A DNA stretch of 7,613 nt, from NCBI GenBank assembly GCA_947374105.1, contig CANCAO010000066.1, positions 1 through 7,613 of the forward strand, written 5' to 3'. Positions within the stretch are counted from its first letter, which is position 1; each line of letters opens with the position of its first letter. The DNA is from Comamonadaceae bacterium (GTDB lineage Bacteria; Pseudomonadota; Gammaproteobacteria; Burkholderiales; Burkholderiaceae_C). This document shows positions 6,151 to 7,613 of the stretch, piece by piece. The notes beneath the pieces are model-generated. The model saw only the letters and a program-made list of their open reading frames with translations. It was not told the origin of the DNA and searched no databases. The position numbers and the translations under genes are program-made.

Positions 6151-7176
6151 ATGCAACGCCGAAGCTTCTCTACCGCCCTCGCCTTGGGTACGCTGACCTC
6201 AGCACTTTATTTGTCGGGCTGCGCCACTGCGACACCACCACCGGCTACGACGCTCACACCCGCTACCCTGCGCGTCAACGTCTTCCCGGGCTCCAGCAAC
6301 TTGCCATTGTTGGCAGCCATCGAGCAGGGATTTTTTGCCAAGCGTGGTTTGACAATTGAAGTGCAAAACACGCCAAACTCTGAAGAGCAACGTGCTGGCC
6401 TGCCCGCTGGCAAGTTCGAGATCGCCCATGCCGCCGTGGACAACGCAGTTGCGATGATTGAAGTCGCCAAGCATGACGTGAAAATTGTGATGGGCGGCGA
6501 TTCGGGCTTGAATGATTTCATGGTGCGACCAGAGATACGCACCTTTGACGACATCCGAGGCAAGTCGCTTGCGGTGGATGCGCCGGACACGGCTTACGCT
6601 GTGGTGGCCAAGAAGATTTTGAAAAACAAGGGCTTGCTTGAGGGCCGCGACTACACCGTCAAAGCGGTGGGTGGGACATTGTCGCGTGCAAACGCCATGG
6701 CCAGTAACCCGGAGTTGGTGGCTGGGATGGTGAATCCGCCGTTTTCTTTTATCGTGGGAGAAAAAGGACTCAAAAGTATGGGACGAGCCACTGACTTGGC
6801 AGGTTCCTATCAAGCCACTGGTGCGTTTGTGATGCGCAGCTGGGCCATTCAAAATGCACCCGTACTGGAACGCTATTTGGCCGCTTTCATCGAAGGTGCT
6901 CGCTATGCCATGAACCCGGCCAACCGGGCCGAGATGATCGCACTGCTGCAAACCCGTTTTAAACTCGCGCCGGCTGTGGCGACAAAAAGCTATGAAGCCT
7001 TGATGTCCCCCGGCTTCGGTCTGGCCACTGACGCCCGCTTCAGCATGGAAGGCTTTCGCAACGTGCTGGCCCTGCGCGCCGAGCTGGAAGGCCAGTGGGG
7101 CGGCAAAGCCCCAGAGCCCGAGAAGTTTTTAGACCTGAGCTATTACCACAAAGCGCTGGCGATGGTGGGTCGTTAA
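6151..7176 (+). CDS. ABC-type substrate-binding lipoprotein (NMT1/SsuA-like)
   Basis: A 341-residue periplasmic binding protein of the NMT1/THI5/SsuA type, which captures small organic solutes such as pyrimidine precursors or sulfonates for an ABC importer. Seen: MQRRSFSTAL, a hydrophobic stretch, and a lipobox LSGC with Cys24, so it is probably lipid-anchored; the RRSF motif also suggests Tat export. The mature domain starts LRVNVFPGSSNLPLLAAIEQGFFAKRGL in pieces at about residue 40, the usual opening of the fold, with FEIAHAAVDNAVAM and FDDIRGKSLAVDAP further on. The start is ATG 6151, with AAGGA 9 nt upstream; a TTG 3 codons earlier overlaps that site and is rejected. No permease or ATPase gene lies in the window, and a terminator follows directly, so it is an orphan here. 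The ligand is unknown. Confidence 0.88.
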   Translation: MQRRSFSTALALGTLTSALYLSGCATATPPPATTLTPATLRVNVFPGSSNLPLLAAIEQGFFAKRGLTIEVQNTPNSEEQRAGLPAGKFEIAHAAVDNAVAMIEVAKHDVKIVMGGDSGLNDFMVRPEIRTFDDIRGKSLAVDAPDTAYAVVAKKILKNKGLLEGRDYTVKAVGGTLSRANAMASNPELVAGMVNPPFSFIVGEKGLKSMGRATDLAGSYQATGAFVMRSWAIQNAPVLERYLAAFIEGARYAMNPANRAEMIALLQTRFKLAPAVATKSYEALMSPGFGLATDARFSMEGFRNVLALRAELEGQWGGKAPEPEKFLDLSYYHKALAMVGR

Positions 7177-7198
7177 TCCAACAGATCCAGCAGCCATT

Positions 7199-7235
7199 AA
7201 AAAACCCGCAAAGGCGCAAGCCCAGCGGGTTTTTT
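7199..7235. terminator. Terminator after the binding-protein gene, bidirectional in form
   Basis: AAAAAACCCGC (7199-7209) pairs exactly with GCGGGTTTTTT (7225-7235). The 15-nt apex contains a small inner hairpin, GGC-GCAA-GCC. Placed 22 bp past the stop at 7176, it ends the rightward transcript. Its A-run would give a T-run for leftward transcripts from groEL. Confidence 0.9.
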
Positions 7236-7274
7236 GTTTTCTGTCGAAAGCAATAACGCCAATCGACGCAGCAT

Positions 7275-7352
7275 GAGGGCTTAGCGCAAGGCGCGTGGGC
7301 GCTGGCAGTACCTCTGGTACGACAAGCCCACGCAACGCCGCGCTCAGCCCTC
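7275..7352. other. Large imperfect inverted repeat downstream of groEL
   Basis: Arms 7275-7300 and 7326-7352 pair as GAGGGCT, one mismatch, AGCGC, an internal loop, then GCGTGGGC. The 25-nt apex holds GTACC-TCT-GGTAC (7308-7320) as a second small hairpin. The right arm ends 15 bp beyond the groEL stop codon, so the structure would lie in the 3' untranslated RNA of groEL. No T-run follows on either strand, so it is not a standard intrinsic terminator by itself, though the hairpin at 7199-7235 could complete termination. It may stabilise the mRNA or be a remnant of a small palindromic element. Confidence 0.6.
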
Positions 7353-7366
7353 AGGCAAGGAGCCCA

Positions 7367-7613
7367 TTACATGCCCATGCCACCCATGCCGCCCATACCA
7401 CCCATATCACCACCACCCATGCCACCCATGCCGCCAGCGGCATCAGACTTGGGGGACTCGGAGACCATGCACTCGGTCGTCAACATCAGTGAAGCTACAG
7501 ACGCTGCGTTTTGCAGTGCCGTGCGGGTCACTTTGGTGGGGTCCAAGATGCCCATTTCGATCATGTCGCCGTAGGTGTCATTGGCGGCGTTGAAGCCGTA
7601 GTTGCCTTTGCCA
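7367..7613 (-). CDS. groL: 60-kDa chaperonin GroEL, C-terminal 81 residues only
   Basis: The 3' end of the GroEL gene; the protein is the ATP-driven cytosolic chaperonin ring that works with GroES. Seen: [17 protein letters not shown], then [18 protein letters not shown] and LMLTTECMV, which are the conserved end of the equatorial domain. A flexible Gly-Gly-Met tail follows (four GGM units, a GGGDM variation, then GGMGM at the end). The rest of the gene lies beyond the right edge, and groES would be expected upstream of it. The plus-strand ORFs here rich in Pro-Met or His-Thr are shadows of the tail repeat. The tail is a little longer than in E. coli. Confidence 0.97.
   Translation of the reverse strand, partial: GKGNYGFNAANDTYGDMIEMGILDPTKVTRTALQNAASVASLMLTTECMVSESPKSDAAGGMGGMGGGDMGGMGGMGGMGM

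Noticed and set aside
6199..6951. Minus-strand 250-codon reading frame
   Set aside because: It is antisense to the binding-protein gene; the His/Cys-rich product shows no family motif.
7371..7435. Short tandem nucleotide repeats resembling a repeat array
   Set aside because: They encode the Gly-Gly-Met tail of GroEL and have no conserved direct repeats with unique spacers, so this is not CRISPR.
7295..7492. His/Thr/Ala-rich plus-strand reading frame, and a Pro-Met-rich one at 7371-7574
   Set aside because: Both are shadows of the GroEL Gly-Gly-Met tail codons read on the opposite strand; they are not metal-binding or repeat proteins.

Overview
The window looks like chromosomal DNA from a betaproteobacterium of the order Burkholderiales, most probably the family Comamonadaceae (Rhodoferax/Polaromonas-like). 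This rests on the style of the 401-residue Gram-negative porin, the Coq7-type ubiquinone hydroxylase, the transaldolase N-terminus, the GroEL tail, and a known kind of palindrome whose translation contains 'LSLSKG'. The genus is an inference. Most of the content is ordinary housekeeping and envelope genes; I see no transposase, phage gene, CRISPR array, tRNA or rRNA.

Layout, left to right. (1) Positions 1-1024, all on the minus strand: a Phd/YefM-type antitoxin, a PIN-domain toxin and coq7, which is cut by the window edge. The three reading frames overlap end to start. Coq7 appears to start at a TTG overlapping the toxin stop. (2) Positions 1025-1236: a divergent intergenic region with a near-perfect palindrome and a short tandem repeat. 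(3) Positions 1237-2517: a major porin followed by a strong terminator. (4) Positions 2530-2811: a small coiled-coil/membrane-anchor protein of the DUF1640 type with a doubtful start. (5) Positions 2891-2921: a bidirectional terminator shared with the convergent ompW-like gene (2950-3681, minus), which has a good sigma-70-type promoter. (6) Positions 3866-4834: transaldolase, followed by a 17-bp perfect inverted repeat lying between convergent genes. (7) Positions 4896-6014 (minus) and 6151-7176 (plus): a divergent pair made of a Tat-signal amidohydrolase and an NMT1/SsuA-like substrate-binding lipoprotein. (8) Positions 7199-7366: a terminator and a large imperfect hairpin. (9) Positions 7367-7613 (minus): the 3' end of groEL.

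How the genes fit together. The toxin-antitoxin pair and coq7 are organised as one overlapping transcription unit. The porin and OmpW-like proteins are independent outer-membrane channels that share a similar ribosome-binding leader. Transaldolase serves the non-oxidative pentose phosphate pathway and groEL is the chaperonin. The amidohydrolase and binding protein may act on a shared small-molecule substrate outside the cytoplasm, but that is inferred only from their divergent arrangement and export signals. The most worthwhile items for follow-up are the toxin-antitoxin/coq7 coupling, the divergent Tat pair with its central palindrome, and the hairpin downstream of groEL. I did not find convincing evidence of an undescribed multi-gene system.
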